Source of the DNA: Ilex aquifolium
Taxonomy: Eukaryota; Streptophyta; Magnoliopsida; Aquifoliales; Aquifoliaceae
Reading direction: 5' to 3'
Length of the DNA stretch: 64,000 nt
Assembly (NCBI GenBank): GCA_951799425.1
Contig: OX637395.1
Span: 15,140,951-15,204,950, forward strand
This document shows positions 63,071-64,000 of the stretch, one piece after another. How positions within the stretch are numbered: position 1 is the stretch's first letter; every line of letters starts with the position of its first letter. The notes under the pieces were generated by a model that was not told the origin of the DNA, ran no database searches, and saw nothing but the letters and a program-made list of their open reading frames with translations. Both the position numbers and the translations under genes were made by a program.

Positions 63071-64000
63071 TGATGAGTGAGTTTTATACCTACGAATTGA
63101 GTACTCTTGGCTTGGTGAAATTGTAAGTTTTCAAGTATTTTATGTTCCTTTTTATTTGTTTTGTGTGTTTTAATGTTATTTTGTAGGAATCATCATTTGG
63201 AAGGAAACATGATCATTTGGAAGGAAACAAGGTCATTTAGGAGCCTAAGTGTTGGATTTTTGAAGACTAAGCAACAAGGGAAGCTCTAGGCTTAAAAAGG
63301 GATCAGCGCCTAAGCGCTAGGAAAAGCGCTACAGCGCTAGGAAGGCAGAAAGTCAGCGCCCCTGCACTGATTTTAGGGGTTGCAGCCCTTGTTTTAATGG
63401 GGACGCGAATTCTGACTTGTTTTTGGGCCGAAATTGAACTCTAATACTAAATATATGCTAGGGTTTGAGCTAGGATATAAATATACTGATTTTGGGGGCT
63501 GCTAAGAAGAAGAAGGAGGACCAAGGATTGATAGAAAATTGAAGGGAAGAACCGAAGGAAGCAACACGAAGAAAATCGGGAGTGAAGGCTAGAGAGAGAT
63601 TGAAGATTGCAACTAAGTTTTCATTCATTTTCTCTTACTTTTAGTTCTTGATTTTTTGAGATGTTTTTTTAATTTGAGGATGATGTTTTTCAATTACATT
63701 ATGAAATAAATTTTTATTAAGATTGCAACGGAACTTGATGTTTAGTTAAATTGATCTACTCTCGTTTCTAGTTCTTATTGATCATATATAAGTTTTTTTA
63801 TCATATTTAGTGCTTAATATATAATTGTGTGTCCAAAAATTAATTTGATAACCTAGATGAAATTGGGAGATGAATTCTAGGTTTAGATCGGAATATGATG
63901 ATATGCGTCTGGTTGATTCTTCTTAGGATTGAATAGTTGAGTTTGTGTATAAGATAGGAATATACCTATATGTCGTGTATAACTTTTATGAGAGTTTGAA
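63071..64000 (+). repeat. 3' LTR of element J (cut by the window end)
   Basis: Starts TGATGAGTGAGTTTTATACC and matches the 5' LTR up to the window edge. AGCGCT sites are centred at 63315.5, 63327.5 and 63335.5, two fewer than in the 5' LTR (one 20-bp module). TATA box GGATATAAATATA near 63473-63485. Confidence 0.93.

Larger units (their letters stand above)
54370..64000 (+). mobile_element. Element J: Athila-like Ty3/gypsy element, near full length, runs off the window
   Basis: 5' LTR (54370-55722, first bases missing), tRNA-Asp primer-binding site, gag, protease, RT, RNase H, integrase, a 2-kb 3' region and the 3' LTR from 63071 to beyond the window. It shares LTR, gag, protease and 3' region with element A and is the likely type of autonomous partner for it. 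Reads well in all pol domains but has several disabling changes. The LTRs differ by a few percent and by one 20-bp palindrome module; intermediate age, similar to A. Confidence 0.9.

Noticed and set aside
531-63340. CRISPR array or bacterial operators
   Set aside because: Repeats with palindromes are present, but the context is plant LTR promoters; no spacer-repeat architecture or cas genes.
1-64000. Host protein-coding genes, tRNA, rRNA or microRNA genes
   Set aside because: No frame outside the elements shows a host domain, and the tRNA-like matches are primer-binding sites complementary to tRNA ends, not tRNA genes.

Overview
The window is a block of plant nuclear heterochromatin-type DNA built almost wholly from nested LTR retrotransposons. 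Four primer-binding sites match or nearly match plant tRNA-Asp and one matches initiator tRNA-Met. The Gag, protease, RT, RNase H and integrase remnants are of Athila-like and Tat-like Ty3/gypsy and Ty1/copia type, and a Mutator-like DNA transposon with a 9-bp target duplication is present. I see no host protein-coding gene, tRNA or rRNA gene. A dicot is likely from the element families, but the species cannot be named from this sequence.

Layout, left to right. 1-5408: 3' part of a Ty3/gypsy element (K, plus strand) with an extra ORF, its own promoter and a 3' LTR. 5409-12535: Tat-like element C (minus strand), whose antisense gene is split by a solo K LTR at 6420-7914. 12536-about 27222: Athila-like element B (minus strand), split by a complete-ended Athila-like element A (14893-22222, plus, target duplication GGAAC) and by a solo K LTR (23418-25131, duplication TGTAT). 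27223-28896: AT-rich spacer with a microsatellite and a small inverted-repeat element. 28897-34852: very young non-autonomous Tat-like element D (two 708-bp LTRs, duplication TCATC) carrying gag plus an antisense gene. 34956-45436: Tat-like element E (minus), holding a 1.3-kb non-autonomous MULE (37483-38771) and other insertions. 45437-46646: Ty1/copia fragment L, interrupted by Athila-like element G (46647-53163), itself interrupted by a 1.6-kb solo LTR, H. 53164-54369: a chimeric patch. 54370-64000: Athila-like element J, same family as A, with most pol domains and a 3' LTR that runs off the window.

The most unusual pattern is in the promoters. In the presumed U3 of nearly every LTR family here, upstream of a TATA box where one is visible, there are short palindromes whose core differs by family (CCGTCCGGACGG in K, CGTTCGAACG in G, AGCGCT/GCGCAGCTGCGC in A and J, GCGTCCGGACGC in B, GAGCTC in D). 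Their centres are set at fixed steps: 20 bp in all four K modules, 18 bp in all three G pairs, 20/21/21 in D, 21/41/41 in B, and 20-bp modules in A and J. The K module also occurs inside the element, upstream of its extra ORF. In A and J the two LTRs of one element differ by exactly one or about one 20-bp module. This looks like a recurrent, helically phased U3 architecture; I do not know of a description of it.

Other structural signals: arrays of 16-bp and about 18-bp hairpin-forming repeats at the same place in two Tat elements (downstream of the antisense gene), a second polypurine tract and a conserved 20-codon acidic ORF in the 3' region of A and J, and a repeated GCGT-AAA-ACGC dyad in both. 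All LTR elements are described as fossils; most carry several disabling changes, which are not itemised.
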